This document shows, piece after piece, positions 1 to 12,157 of a stretch of DNA of 64,000 nt. Location of the stretch: NCBI GenBank assembly GCA_004352715.1, contig SCFE01000052.1:1833214-1897213 (forward strand), written 5' to 3'. A model generated the notes under the pieces. The model was not told the DNA's origin and made no database searches. It saw nothing but the letters and a program-made list of their open reading frames with translations. Each line of letters opens with the position of its first letter. Position 1 is the stretch's first letter. Both the position numbers and the translations under genes were made by a program. The stretch is from Hofstenia miamia. Taxonomy: Eukaryota; Xenacoelomorpha; Acoela.

Positions 1-130
1 TATATATATATATTTTTCTAGTGCTACTAACGCACAATAATAATTAATATTATTCATAATTTTTGGAATAATGCTGCTGAAAAAAGATAATTAAATAAAT
101 TTAAAAAGTTAAAACATTCAAGATTTCATT

Positions 131-195
131 CTGCTTCTGACAGTGGCATTCACTAACTCTGAAAGAACCTTTCGGGAATTGGTCAGTAAATTTTA
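131..195 (+). pseudogene. hAT transposase C-terminal scrap
   Basis: A 21-residue open stretch reads LLLTVAFTNSERTF followed by REL. It resembles the hAT dimerisation motif (hydrophobic run, then SERxFSxLK). It ends in a stop after about 20 codons and no other transposase sequence adjoins it. This is inferred from one short motif, so it could be chance. Confidence 0.35.
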
Positions 196-205
196 AATCT
201 TTTAA

Positions 206-2429
206 CAATATTTGTCAATTTTATTATTAGACAACATTTTGCTTAACTAATTATAAAAGAGAGTACTTATTATTCAAATTTTAAATATTGTGCAGTGAGA
301 ATTCCTTAATTAATTAACTTCAAGTTGTGAAATATTTAACATTAATTACCGTGGAAGATTTATAATCTTAAAAAGCAATATTTATTTTTAAATGCTGTAA
401 TTTTCTTCAAATTGTATTACTAAACGTAATAACATATTTTTATATGCGATCATATAAAAAACATATATGATTCATTAAGTATGTGATAACATATTTATCT
501 AAATTTGGTGTTTCTAAACATATTCTAAGTTGAATAATTACAAAACAGTGCCAAAGCAAGCAATATGGATAATTGTTTACTTGCTGCCCATGAATATATC
601 CAGAAACTAGGGCAGTCTTCCAATCATTGGCACTTTCAATCTTTTTTTTAGAATTAAGTAGAAAGGAGTCATTCTCCCACTGTTGTGTCCAAGCACAGAA
701 AAGATATTTTAAAAAATATTTTTTGGTTTTTCGTACATCAAGCAACCATAGAAATAATAAATTCTATCTTTGAATTGAGCATGTAAATATTTCACTAGTT
801 TTTCCAGTTTGGTTGCATGTTGCAACTTCAATCAATAGAGGCACTGAATGTTGCAACTTGACTATGTTCATATAATTTTTTGAGAATGTTAAAACGACGT
901 TTTTATTCAATTTAAATGGATGGAAAATCTTCTGTAAATATACACTACTGGAATTGATTGATATTATAATCTGTATGGGTAGATAATTTTATGGTCCCTA
1001 TATTCATTTGGGTACATAATTTTAACTACAATCTCATCCATAATAGAATTTATTGTAAAATCATAACCAAATTTTATTGATTTGATATGCAATAGATAAG
1101 ATCACTTTTTAATGATAGGAAATTTTGCATTATGATATCCTAATTGCCCGAGTTACAAATTTTGCAACTTTAATTATTCAAGGAATTTAGTAGTTAAGTC
1201 ATTCAAAATGATTTTAGCGTCCTTCTTTCTCATTTGAGGCATTATAATATATTTCCAAAAATTTTGATTTTGTGTATTTTAAGCAGAATTGGAATTAAGT
1301 TGGGTCTAAAGTTGGGTCAGGCTGGCCGGGCCCGGATTGATCCTAATGTTTTAATTGGTATGTGAAATACAAGAAAAAATTCACTTGAAAAATTAAACTT
1401 TGCAAATGACATAAAACACTTTTGAAATTTAATCAGCCCTGCACTGTTGGCTGGGGTAAAACTTCTAACAATTAAATTCTCCCCGTTACAAGCAATTAGT
1501 GTTTCAGAAAACTCCCACTTACTTTGTGCTGATGTAAGTTGGCAGAGAATTTTGATTTTTCGATAAACAAAATTTGCTTGTTTATAACTGCTAAAAAATC
1601 ATATTTCCATATTTCAATTTTAGTGTATCACAAATGATATGTGCTTAGTATACAAAAGGGGTAAGTAAGGCATTAAGTTTTGCTCAGAATGAGCACAATA
1701 TAGAAATTACACATGGCTTTCACTGAAGTCGCAAATTTGCAACTACGGGCATTAGAATGTTAAGCAATAATCCTCATGCTCAAAACATCTGTTAAATTTA
1801 TTTCAGTTGCATTAGTAATGTCTTCTGTTAAGGCTTCATTGGATGAGTAAGCAAAGAAATTTGTCTGAAGAATCCACGTCCATGGAGAATGATGAAATTG
1901 TACTCAAGTGTAAATTATACTCTATTTCAGTTACCTTTGCTACTGAGTTAAGTTATCAGCATCGGAACTACAAGAAGTGCATAGAAAGAGAGCCATTTAT
2001 TATCCATCAGACATTAATATTTTTAAAATATCAAGAATGTATCAGCATTCAATTTTGAGCTCTGCAAAGCGTAATTGTCATAAAATATGTAGCACCAAAT
2101 TTTAGGGATTCTTATACCCTCATTCAAAACATCCTATCGCTTGTGAACTAACTTTGCACAAAGTCTAGATTGAAGACTCATCCATTAAAATTGAATACAT
2201 TGGGATACATTATGAGCGTGTGGCAAGCATGCTACTAATGCACCATGAGACAGAATGGCATACATAGTGTAACCGACAAAAAATCAAAGTTTGCAAAACA
2301 CATATGCAGAATGCTATTCTGTTCATATGAAAGACTGACACTAATTCATATGATAGCCTCTTATCTCTGATTAAACATGCAGTCAAACCATATGAATTAT
2401 GATTGCTATTTATGACAATGTTGTCTACC
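206..2429. other. AT-rich noncoding stretch
   Basis: I recognise no gene here. The longest open frame is on the minus strand at 440-745 (101 codons). It has no motif I know and is rich in aromatic and hydrophobic residues, so it may be chance. A GC-rich patch near 1311-1345 (GGCCGGGCCCGGATTG) looks like a decayed transposon end. Confidence 0.4.
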
Positions 2430-2534
2430 GACGCAAACGGTCGGTTATGTTATTCGTTCACGTCGATTAATTCTCACAGATATTTGTCTATGATTACAAC
2501 TACCAATTAAGTGCGTTGGAAATAATTGTTGACT

Positions 2535-3277
2535 ATGTCTACACAACCACAAACCATTGCCGAATTTAAAGCCCTTTCTAAGTCAAAGGCTAGAAAGGTG
2601 TCAAAAGAAGCTATGTTGAAACTTTTGGAAAACGCCTATGATGAATGCGACGACGATTATGATGATGATGACGCGGATGATTTTGCAGACTGCGGGGGTG
2701 CAGAAAATGACGATTTAACGGCTAGTGCCTCAACTAAATGCATACTGCAGAAAACCTCAGAACATCCGCTTCAGTTGTAGAAAATAATGTGAATGATCTG
2801 AGGAAGTTCAAAAAAGAATGTCAATCCCTATCAGCTGCAGTACATAATCAGCAAATTTTCCTTGAAAATATGGACTTTCAGAGTAGAGTAAACAATCTTG
2901 TGATTATGGGGTTAAGTGAAACTGAAAACATTGGTGCTGCTTCCAATGACATTGGAAAAGTGGCTGCTATCTTTGATAAGATAGGCATTGAGAGATCATG
3001 CTTCGCAGATATAAAGCTTCTAGGGTCAGGAGAGAAACATCCCATCTTTGTTCATCTCCGAACAAACGTAACACGTAAAGAGATTCTCCCTAATGCTAAA
3101 AAGCTCAAAGAAGCCGGAAACCCTTTCAATAAAATTTACCTAAAACCTGATGTCCATCCTGTATTTTGCAAAGAAGAATTTTGTCAAGGACGAACGAGCA
3201 AAGCCGGTAAATGCTGGTTGCGATATAAGATACGACAGAAAAACGCGCAAAGTAACACGCGATGGCATGGTAATTGA
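2535..3277 (+). pseudogene. LINE ORF1-like protein, frameshifted
   Basis: The frame starts at ATG 2535 (MSTQPQTIAEFK). It begins with a basic/polar segment, then a strongly acidic run of Asp residues (2640-2700). A frameshift near 2740-2780 moves reading into a second frame that stays open to 3277. The second part has a coiled-coil-like segment, then NLVIMGLSETEN and a later KIYLKPDVHPV. This is the pattern of RRM-like LINE ORF1 proteins, which bind the element's RNA. The frame ends 33 bp before ORF2. The family resemblance is clear, but the exact ORF1 type is not. Confidence 0.65.
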
Positions 3278-3310
3278 ATCTTATAGACCACTTCAGTTTT
3301 TATAGATAAA

Positions 3311-6300
3311 ATGACTCATAGCAATGAATCCGAATTGTGTTTAGCGTCTCTAAACATCAATGGACTGGGTAATAAATTATCTGATAGTGCTTTTCTGAAG
3401 AAACTGTTGAATTATGACATTGTTTTCTTGTTTGAAATAAAAAACCCTCGCCAATTATTAGTACCTGGATTTAAACCGTATAGAAATTTAACGATAAATG
3501 GAACTGGGCACCGCGGCGGATGCATTGCGTTAGTTAGACAGGCACTTGTCCCATACATCATGGAAATTGAGATAAACACTTGTGATCAAATCTGGATGCG
3601 TTTTAGTTTCTGCCCCAAGCTATGGATTGCCGGATGTTACATTCCTCCATCTGATTCCCTGTACTTTGACCCAAACAATATTAGTGTTCTCGCAAGAAAG
3701 ATGGAGGAAAGATACCCTGGAGGGCTAATAGTCGTTGGCGATTTTAACGGTCACATAAGCTCAAGCGCATCTACTTTACTCAACGAAAATGAAGGTCATT
3801 ATAGAGAATCTCCTGATACGTTGATTAATGCTAGGGGAAGAAATCTCCTTAACATTTGTAAACAATCTGACAGCGTGATCTTGAATGGCTTAAATGACTT
3901 TGATTCTGCTTTAACGTTTAGGAAGAAAAGAAGGTGGTTATCGACCGTCAATTACGCAATTGCTTCTCGGAATTTTTGGAAGTTTGTTTCTAACTTTAAA
4001 ATCAGGTCAGAACACGTACCTTCAGACCATGCATTGCTAGATGTTTGTTTTCAAGTTCCTGCCTTTACCTTTGGTATCCGCTCTGAACAGCTCTCAAAAC
4101 GATCTATGTTGCTTGGGGAATACGTTTTTCCATCTCAATAACGGAAATGTCAACGGCCTAATCAGATCAACACTCGTGACTTTTCTAAATCTTTAGAATT
4201 CAAGAGAATTGAAATTGATGCCGTGGGCGTCAGGGCAAACGATATAGACGCCATAGTAGAATCGGTAGCCGAAAATATTAAGACAGTAGCCCTTGATTCC
4301 AAGAACACCCAACATTGTGGACACCCCCAGCGAGCTCCCGGAGAATCAAGATGGACCTATCTTTGCAACAATCATGACGATAGAACACTATGGAAAGCCA
4401 TTAATTGGAAAGGAGAGATTGCGGAATCATCAGCGGACAGCCCCGACGATGTAACTTTTAAAAACCACTGTGAAGAGCTTCTAAATCGTGCCAATCAAAT
4501 CGAGGTGAATAATTTTGATTGCAAGACAGCGCCTTGCATCCCGATTCTCGATGACGATTTCATTCCCGACGAAACGACACGCTTTGCTAGATGGATGAAG
4601 GATAAAGCCGCTGGTTTAGACGGTGTGTATCCCGGCCTTTTCAGATACCTACCTATGAGCATGCTGATCCAACTGACAATTTTGTTCAACATTATATTTA
4701 ATTTGTGCATTTGGCCGACGAACTGGTGCATTTCTCGATTATCTATGATCTTCAAAAAAGGTGAACGATTTGACCCCTCAAATTACAGAGGAATTAGTGT
4801 CTGTGACGCGATGGCTAAAATTCTTGAATCCCTTGTTTTCTATAGTATCGAACCCAAAATGAACAAAACGGTGCTCAAAAAGGAAAAGGATGCATTGAAC
4901 AAATATTGACAATAAGGCTTCTTATTCACTATGCAAAGAGAACTAAATCTTAACTGTTTATAGTTTTCATCGATTTCCAGAAGGCTTATGATAAAGTACC
5001 TCGGAATAAAATACTCAAATCTTACTCTCAATCGGATGCGGGAAGAAGCTACTACGTCTGATTTGGACAATATATTCAAACACTGCATTCATGCTAGGGT
5101 TCTTGATGATTTGTGCTTCTGTTGGAGTTAAGCAAGGCTCACCGACGTCCTGTATCCTGTTTAGAATTTTTGTGGATAGGTTAATCTTACTTGTCAAAAA
5201 CCGATCACCACTCGATTCGTTCCTAAGAAACCTCCACATTCTCATGATGATGGACGACACAGCCCTCTTAGCTACAACTAGAGCGAGAAGTATTGCAAAA
5301 TTTAAACTTTTGATCGATTTCTGTAACGAATATGGTATGGAGGTCAACCAAAAGAAGACGAAGTTCTTAGTCATAAATGGAGATGACTATGACAAACAGC
5401 AAATTGTCGTGAACAACATTAAAGTCCCGAACTGTAAAATGTACATCTACCTTGGCTCTCCCATAACNNNNNNNNNNNNNNNNNNNNNNNNNNNNNNNNN
5501 NNNNNNNNNNNNNNNNNNNNNNNNNNNNNNNNNNNNNNNNNNNNNNNNNNNNNNNNNNNNNNNNNNNNNNNNNNNNNNNNNNNNNNNNNNNNNNNNNNNN
5601 NNNNNNNNNNNNNNNNNNNNNNNNNNNNNNNNNNNNNNNNNNNNNNNNNNNNNNNNNNNNNNNNNNNNNNNNNNNNNNNNNNNNNNNNNNNNNNNNNNNN
5701 NNNNNNNNNNNNNNNNNNNNNNNNNNNNNNNNNNNNNNNNNNNNNNNNNNNNNNNNNNNNNNNNNNNNNNNNNNNNNNNNNNNNNNNNNNNNNNNNNNNN
5801 NNNNNNNNNNNNNNNNNNNNNNNNNNNNNNNNNNNNNNNNNNNNNNNNNNNNNNNNNNNNNNNNNNNNNNNNNNNNNNNNNNNNNNNNNNNNNNNNNNNN
5901 NNNNNNNNNNNNNNNNNNNNNNNNNNNNNNNNNNNNNNNNNNNNNNNNNNNNNNNNNNNNNNNNNNNNNNNNNNNNNNNNNNNNNNNNNNNNNNNNNNNN
6001 NNNNNNNNNNNNNNNNNNNNNNNNNNNNNNNNNNNNNNNNNNNNNNNNNNNNNNNNNNNNNNNNNNNNNNNNNNNNNNNNNNNNNNNNNNNNNNNNNNNN
6101 NNNNNNNNNNNNNNNNNNNNNNNNNNNNNNNNNNNNNNNNNNNNNNNNNNNNNNNNNNNNNNNNNNNNNNNNNNNNNNNNNNNNNNNNNNNNNNNNNNNN
6201 NNNNNNNNNNNNNNNNNNNNCAAAGAATACGATCACGCGATACAACACGGTATAGGGATTACGTTAATATAAATCGGAACCCTTGCCATCATGTTCTTTA

Positions 6301-6601
6301 CACTCGCAATGACATTCCCGAATACGTACAGATAAGCAATACTCTTTTGAGACTGTCATCCCACCGTCTCCGAGTAGAAACCGGACTGTGGTCTCGAATC
6401 GAAAGAGATCAGAGGATATGTTCCTGCAGAACTGGTGTTCAAGACGAAAATCATATCATTTTTTCGTGTCTCTTCACTGTAAATATAACAGACGCAGTTA
6501 GAACAAATGCAGCGGATCTGAACTCAAAGTACAACGAAGATGTTATGGATATCAGAACTGTATGTTATTCTGTACATAGATCACTAGAGCTGTTTACCTA
6601 A
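3311..6601 (+). pseudogene. LINE ORF2: endonuclease, reverse transcriptase, C-terminal Cys motif (broken)
   Basis: From ATG 3311 the N-terminus reads LASLNINGLGNKL, the first block of APE-type endonucleases. VVGDFNGH and SDHALLDV supply the catalytic Asp/Asn and His blocks. A TAA at 4139-4141 interrupts the frame, but the same frame then stays open to 4909 and carries the reverse transcriptase blocks KAAGLDGVYP and NYRGISV. A shift into frame 1 near 4890 gives FIDFQKAYDKVPRNK after one stop (4951-4953). A further shift gives GVKQGSP and the catalytic LMMMDDTALLA, where the usual aromatic residue before the DD pair is Met. An N run (5468-6220) hides the thumb. After it, ICSCRTGVQDENHIIFSC is the usual C-terminal zinc-like motif. 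At least two frameshifts and two stops make it nonfunctional. Confidence 0.85.
5468..6220. other. Assembly gap (753 N)
   Basis: A run of unknown bases interrupts the reverse transcriptase of the LINE. Open frames that span it are artefacts. Confidence 0.99.
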
Positions 6602-6700
6602 AGTAGTAGCAAATCAAAACCCAAATAGGACGATTTGTACTGTCTAAATTTAATTAGTCGATTTTGTTAATAAATGGACTCAGTATTTGTATTTGTATTA

Positions 6701-7326
6701 TATATTATCTGCCGTTATGAGTCAATAAATTACTTACTTTAAAAAATGCAATGATTGTAAAAAGAATCAAACACAAATTCTTGAATAACAACGCTTAAGT
6801 GATTTTGAAAAATGTAAATTTGGTAATTATATATTCAATTATAAGAACTACTTTGCAAAATATAACACTGCAAATGTTTATGCATATATATCCCCTTCAA
6901 TTTAAAGAAGCTAACTCATTATTAAATGTTATTGGCCTGTCACTACCTTATTTATTTTGAAGTTTTATATATACAATCTTTTCCCTTTGAACCTATTTCC
7001 TTATTGATTCTGAAATTTAAGTCACCTGAAATTTTGTTGTGTGGACTTTGTGCGTTTTGTTTTATGGTTTGTCTCAAACTGAGAAAGAAATGTCTCTTGA
7101 TGTATTACTTCGCAAGACACTTACTGAAAAATGTCCATCGAATTCATGTTTTCTTAATCAATAATTTTATATTTTGAAAGGAAAAATATTTGAACTCTTA
7201 TTTCAAAAATATATTTTTGCTTATGTAAATCATTTGCAAAATTTTTAGAATCAGATTTAATTTCAAAAATGCTAACATATTAGTTCCAGCCACCAAACTG
7301 TTGTTATCATATTCTAGCAAAGGTAC
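6701..7326. other. AT-rich noncoding stretch
   Basis: I see no recognisable gene, RNA or repeat structure. An 83-codon open frame at 6926-7177 is hydrophobic and AT-driven, with no motif. Confidence 0.4.
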
Positions 7327-7790
7327 ATGCAAGAAATTCTTGTGCCTGAAGTCAGAGCCGTATTAAGGCGGGTGCTATTGATGCTACAGCATAGGCCCAA
7401 ACCTGAAATAGGCCTAAGAAGAAAATCATCAAGAATTTTTCAGAAACTTAACTTACATTTTTTGCATGCAGTAACACTGTTGTCTAAATGGTACAAGTAT
7501 GAGCCTTCAAGATCCAACAATCAGCTTGAATACAGCAACTGGCTTGATGAAGTCGCTGGTCAACATGGTTCAGTTTGCTTGGGTTAGATTTGACATCTAT
7601 GAACAAATGGCGATAAAAGTCAAACATGATGAATATGTGGCCGAGAAGCGCAGAGACCGTATGTGAAAATAAATGCCTCATGAAAGAGCTGAAAATGATA
7701 AAAATCTCAGCCCAAGAGAGAAGTTTAAAACACATACATATTTGGTCATGATGGACAGACTGAACTAGAAAAATGGTGAAAGCGTATCAC
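7327..7790 (+). pseudogene. hAT transposase remnant (TTF/ZMYM1-like type)
   Basis: A frame from about 7474 to 7665 reads SLQDPTISLNTATGLMKSL and later FDIYEQMAIKV. After a stop it continues as LSPREKFKTHTYLVMMDRL (to 7767). The order (S.QD..I.L.TAT.L..SL, then Y....., then REKF...T.L...D.L) matches the helical middle of TTF-type hAT transposases. The flanking frame at 7327-7587 may be the preceding segment after a frameshift. Several stops make it dead. No TIR was found for it; it lies just upstream of a second, different hAT remnant in the same orientation. Confidence 0.6.
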
Positions 7791-8024
7791 GAAATTTCTG
7801 AAATCTTTGATATATTTGATATATAAGGAAAAATTTTAATATCAATACAATAGTGGCAAGTATGTGCTATCTAAAACAACTAAAAGAATCTGTACATAGC
7901 TCATTTTTGTGAAGGTATTTTATGCACTAATCAGTCATATAATTGCAATTGCATTGTTAATAAATTTTTCTTAAGAAACTTCCAACTTGCTATATATCTT
8001 AGACCTTGAACAGAAATATTCAAG

Positions 8025-8745
8025 AGAGTTTTCGTGCTACGAAAGGAAATACACGAATATCTACAGAACACTAATCAGAGATTCATGAGAAATTCTCTGA
8101 TGATTGCTTCCTCATATGCTTGGCATTTTTGGTGAACATATTCGAATCCGTAAATTCTGTGAATCTGGTTCTGCAAGGAAAAGCGATCACCATACTCCAC
8201 TGTCAATATGAAATGATTGCTTCCTCGTTACTTTCCTTATCTACTGGCTTATAACAAATATTACCGCTTGTTCAGCAATCTATTCACTGTCCCTGTCAAC
8301 GATCTGCCTTCACAAAATACTGCATGATGACGGCAGCAAACACTTTTTCCGTGAAAAGTGCTGCAGTGAGTTTTGGATCGAAGTGGCACCACAATCTTAT
8401 CCTGCTGTGGGAAAGATGGCTTTGAAATTGCTGATTCCGTTTGGAACTACTTATGAATGTGAGGTAGCATTTTCTACTTTGGTTGCCATCAAGACGAAAT
8501 CTAGAAACAAACTTAATGTAACGCATGACATGAGGGTTGCTCTATCCGAAAACTCCGCCGAATATGGAGGAACTACTGAAGGTCGAGCAAATGCTTAAGG
8601 AATTCTTTTTATCAGACATAGATATAATATGATTTTGTTTCGCCTATTTTTGTTAATTTTAACGGGGACCGCAGAGCATCAAAAAAATAGTGAGGAGACC
8701 GCCATGTGGTTATTGGTAAATAAGTTTGAGAACCACTGGTTACTT
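8025..8745 (+). pseudogene. hAT (Charlie/ZBED5-like) transposase C-terminus with 3' TIR
   Basis: Reading through two or three frameshifts gives RVFVLRKEIHEYL, then FESVNSVNLVLQGKAITIL, then LFTVPVNDLPSQ, then FWIEVAPQSYPAVGKMALKL, and AIKTKSRNKLN with MRVALS. This is the consecutive order of the C-terminal half of ZBED5/SCAND3-like hAT transposases, including the dimerisation region. The frame ends at 8598. About 130 bp downstream, GTTTGAGAACCACTGG (8727-8742) matches the inverted Charlie-type end CAGTGGTTCTCAAAC. The 5' half and 5' TIR are missing. It is a 5'-truncated, inactive copy. Confidence 0.75.
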
Positions 8746-9758
8746 ATCTCCAGAGCGTGCAATTTGAATTTAAAACACCTTAATAATTTAATTAAAAACT
8801 TGTTCCATTAGTATTCCTAGCCATTCTTTTCTGAAGTTGCAATTTTTTCCCAGAAATATTAAAGTAAGCTTTGCCTAGGGCAATTCCTCCTTAAATCGTC
8901 GCGAATGCAAAATTTCGCGGTGTACTCCGGGGTGGTTACAGAGTTTTTAGTGGGCAAGCATAATGCAAAAATACATTTAAGCAGGCAATTGTCCACCGTA
9001 GCTACGGCTCTGCTTTTAATTAACAAATTGATTTTTATAATCAAATGATTAATTGTTGATCGTAATATTTTTGTTTGAAGTATGTAAACGATTTTTTAAA
9101 TATGCCGCGCATACTACGCTGTAGACTTACCTAAAATTAACATTCTTAAAACAAGGTATGCCACACTCAATGCATTTGAAATTGGAGGAACTTAGGCTAA
9201 AAATAAAAACGATATAGAGATAGTTTTACGGAGTTGAATATATCTTGGCAAGATTTGATATCAACATCAGCAGTCATCCATGTAAACAACAGCAAACTCC
9301 TTATGTGTAACTAGAGACTAATTGCTTTTAAATGTTTATAATCTTTGATAGAATAAATTTCAGCTTTTCAAAATGCAAATGAATTAATTTTAATGAATTA
9401 TCAATATTAGCCAATAGAAACAGTAGAGCCAATGTACTCTATTTAGAAAACCTTCATAACTGTAGCAGGTATGTTCCTTAATAATTCCTGATTTTTAAAA
9501 TCATTTAATATCATTAAAGAGAATATTTCTTATATGATGAAAATGAAATTGAAAAAATAAATGTTTTGTTTGGTTTCTGGTATGCCTGCTTGGCTTCAAA
9601 TATATCAACGATAGCTCTCTTTCACTGATACGACAGCATTATTTGAGTTTCACATTTCCTATCAATTTATCGCTTCCTATTAAGATAGACTAAACGTCAT
9701 TGTACATTAAGGAAAAATGTATTAATGAAAATTCTGGTGTAATGTATACTATCAAGGA
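8746..9758. other. AT-rich noncoding stretch
   Basis: Nothing recognised. A 61-codon minus-strand frame (8859-9044) shows no motif. Confidence 0.4.
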
Positions 9759-10585
9759 CAGTGTTCTGTCGAGTTAAATCACTTGATTTAAATCATTGAT
9801 TTAAATCAAAACACATTATTAGTTCAATTATTGGTTTAAGTCAAGTACACTAAAAGAGATACAAGTAGTGTACTCTAAATGTTTTGCAGTCATTGCTCTG
9901 ATATTGGAATGAATTGGCAAGGTCTGAAATGTTGTTTTGCATGTTTTTTATCTTCAGTTTATTTAACCTAAAACAGCCTAGGGTCCTTTTTAAATTTTGA
10001 AATTTCAAAATCTTGGGCATGGGAAGGTCTATTGGGGAGAACATTTTAATGCAATGTTGAAAACTTCTATTAAAGTATATTGCTGTGGCAGAGGTTGTTT
10101 AAAAGTATTTCAAATTTTCTATGAAAATTTCGAATTTTTCAAAAAGATTTGAATTCTCTCCTTACCTAATGTTCATGTATTATTATAAGGTTTTGAGACC
10201 ATGGAAGAAACAAGGAACTTTGACTGTTTCTTGATATGTTCAAAGATATTCCAAACCCATTGAGGCGTGCCGTGCGGATTTAGAGCGAAATAGAAAGAAG
10301 AGACTTTCCTCTATCATGTGGTGCTTTCAGATTGAGCACAGCTTTAATAGTTTTGGAGCTATAAGCGTTTAAACATTTTTATATGACCATGAAAATTTTT
10401 CAAGAACTCTCCAGGCTATTTAAGTTTAAAATTGATTAAAATATTGTATTTCAAAAAAAGTACTATCGAAACGATTTTTAATATTTACTAACTTGAAAGA
10501 TTGTCCTGGTAAAATTGAAAATGAAATAAAAAAATCCGATTTTTTGATTTTTTTAAATTTAAATCGGACATTTTTCCCAACACTG
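9759..10585. mobile_element. hAT-like TIR element (CAGTGTT ends, GATTTAAAT subterminal repeats)
   Basis: The left end is CAGTGTTCTGTCG followed by repeated GATTTAAATC motifs (9775-9810). The right end, read on the other strand, is CAGTGTTGGGAAAAATGTCC followed by GATTTAAAT. Only seven terminal bases match strictly, and the 8-bp flanks (ATCAAGGA and ATTACGGC) do not match, so the boundaries are a judgement. It encloses a TTAA MITE. No transposase is left. Confidence 0.5.
9963..10429. mobile_element. TTAA-flanked MITE (piggyBac-like), copy 1
   Basis: The element is bounded by TTAA on both sides (9963-9966 and 10426-10429). Its ends are CCTAAAACAGCCTAGG and, on the other strand, ACTTAAATAGCCTGG. 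The body is recognisably the same as the copies at 24979, 26267 and 57814: it shares ATGGGAAGGTCTATTGGG-like, GACTGTTTCTTGATATGT and CTCTATCATGTGGTG blocks. It lacks about 100 bp of the central GC-rich part found in the 26267 copy. The TTAA target is typical of piggyBac; no transposase is present. Confidence 0.75.
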
Positions 10586-10689
10586 ATTACGGCTTACTAT
10601 TTTCCATACTTAAATAAATTTTGGGTCTGAATATATGAAAATTTTTACATTTCTGCATAGAGATATGCTTATAAAATCGAATCATATGA

Positions 10690-11299
10690 ATATATATATA
10701 TANNNNNNNNNNNNNNNNNNNNNNNNNNNNNNNNNNNNNNNNNNNNNNNNNNNNNNNNNNNNNNNNNNNNNNNNNNNNNNNNNNNNNNNNNNNNNNNNNN
10801 NNNNNNNNNNNNNNNNNNNNNNNNNNNNNNNNNNNNNNNNNNNNNNNNNNNNNNNNNNNNNNNNNNNNNNNNNNNNNNNNNNNNNNNNNNNNNNNNNNNN
10901 NNNNNNNNNNNNNNNNNNNNNNNNNNNNNNNNNNNNNNNNNNNNNNNNNNNNNNNNNNNNNNNNNNNNNNNNNNNNNNNNNNNNNNNNNNNNNNNNNNNN
11001 NNNNNNNNNNNNNNNNNNNNNNNNNNNNNNNNNNNNNNNNNNNNNNNNNNNNNNNNNNNNNNNNNNNNNNNNNNNNNNNNNNNNNNNNNNNNNNNNNNNN
11101 NNNNNNNNNNNNNNNNNNNNNNNNNNNNNNNNNNNNNNNNNNNNNNNNNNNNNNNNNNNNNNNNNNNNNNNNNNNNNNNNNNNNNNNNNNNNNNNNNNNN
11201 NNNNNNNNNNNNNNNNNNNNNNNNNNNNNNNNNNNNNNNNNNNNNNNNNNNNNNNNNNNNNNNNNNNNNNNNNNNNNNNNNNNNNNNNNNNNNNNNNNN

Positions 11300-11331
<32 letters not shown>

Positions 11332-11333
11332 CT
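10690..11333. repeat. TA microsatellite containing a 597-N gap
   Basis: TA repeats flank the unknown bases on both sides (N at 10703-11299; TA array to about 11330). The true repeat length is unresolved. The array ends about 30 bp before the start codon of receptor 1, so its promoter or 5' UTR is not visible. Confidence 0.9.
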
Positions 11334-11360
11334 ATATATTACTACTGTAAAAATTTAGAA

Positions 11361-11639
11361 ATGACAAACGAAACGGAGATCGCTTTTGAAGACTTACTCC
11401 TATATCAAATTGTGTATTACATAAAATTTGTTGGTTTTTCAATTAGTTTACTGGGCGTGCTTTTGAACACTTGCTCATTCCTCACTGCCAGACTACTCAA
11501 ACACCAATGTACTTCAACAGCGTTCATACAATGCCAAGCCATTTGGGAAGGCATTGCTACCATTCACGATGGTGTTATAGTCCTTGGTTCTGATGTATAC
11601 AGATTCAATCTGTTAAATATTAGTGACTTTAGCTGCAAG
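11361..11639 (+). CDS. Rhodopsin-class GPCR 1, exon 1 (N-terminus to start of TM3)
   Basis: Exon 1 of a class A G protein-coupled receptor, a seven-helix plasma membrane protein that would signal through heterotrimeric G proteins. ATG 11361 opens 93 codons. TM1 is roughly residues 18-44 with GVLLNTCSFLTARLL (Asn1.50). TM2 holds CQAIWEGIATIHDG, whose Asp is probably position 2.50. The exon ends FSCK, where Cys is the conserved TM3 cysteine (3.25). AAG|GTAAAT at 11639/11640 is a good splice donor in phase 0. The paralogue on the minus strand (50417-50139) has the same 93-codon exon with 34 of 93 ungapped identities. The start is chosen because upstream sequence is a TA array and the paralogue begins at the same distance. 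The ligand is unknown; FMRFamide-type peptide receptors are the nearest match by motif. Confidence 0.87.
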
Positions 11640-12157
11640 GTAAATTTGCAATTTAAAACCATGACAATTTCCATTAATTAATATAAGTATTAAATAATTC
11701 TAATACAATTATAATATTCTTGAAATCCAAAATATTTCTTAATTTTATAAACTTAACTAGTTTGTATTGTCACTATGTAAGCCAACTAGTGACTGTTTCT
11801 TCACCGAATGTATGGTGTCGCACAGTTTTGTATTTCAGCAAATTAGATACTATATGTCCAGTTCATACTATTACTAAGAGAATGCATTTAGCACTTTTTT
11901 AATACACCTGATCATTCTAGAAAGTAAGTACCATTTCAATACATTTTTCCAAATAACACTCCCATAACGGTCTCATTTCAACTCCAAGTTTGAATTAAGA
12001 ACATATAAAAGACGGAAAATCTACTGGGCTATATATGAATAATTTGCACTTATTACAATTATGATTAAATAATTCGTTTATTTCTTACATATTACACAAT
12101 TTTTAATCCATTTTAGCAGTTGAAACAGTGACAGTTATATTTAGTCGATGTGTCAAC

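Larger units (their letters stand above)
2430..6700 (+). mobile_element. Non-LTR retrotransposon (APE-type LINE, CR1/Jockey-like), degenerate
   Basis: The order is that of a two-ORF LINE: an ORF1-like protein (2535-3277), an apurinic-type endonuclease (3311-4141), a reverse transcriptase (4200 to about 5467), a sequencing gap, a C-terminal Cys/His segment (to 6601), then a short 3' tail ending in repeats of TTTGTA near 6684-6700. Frameshifts and stops break both ORFs, so this copy is dead. I saw no clear target-site duplication; the 5' boundary is placed where GC-richer sequence begins. The NYRGI motif and the C-terminal CxC..H..C motif fit the CR1/L2/Jockey group, but I cannot fix the family. 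Confidence 0.85.

Noticed and set aside
440-745. 101-codon minus-strand frame as a host gene
   Set aside because: No motif, signal peptide or splice context was recognised; a frame of this length can arise by chance in 64 kb.
5091-6272. Long open frames across the N gaps (also at 10703-11299, 15632-15863 and 30745-30859)
   Set aside because: Unknown bases cannot contain stops, so the frames are artefacts; only the flanking real sequence was used.
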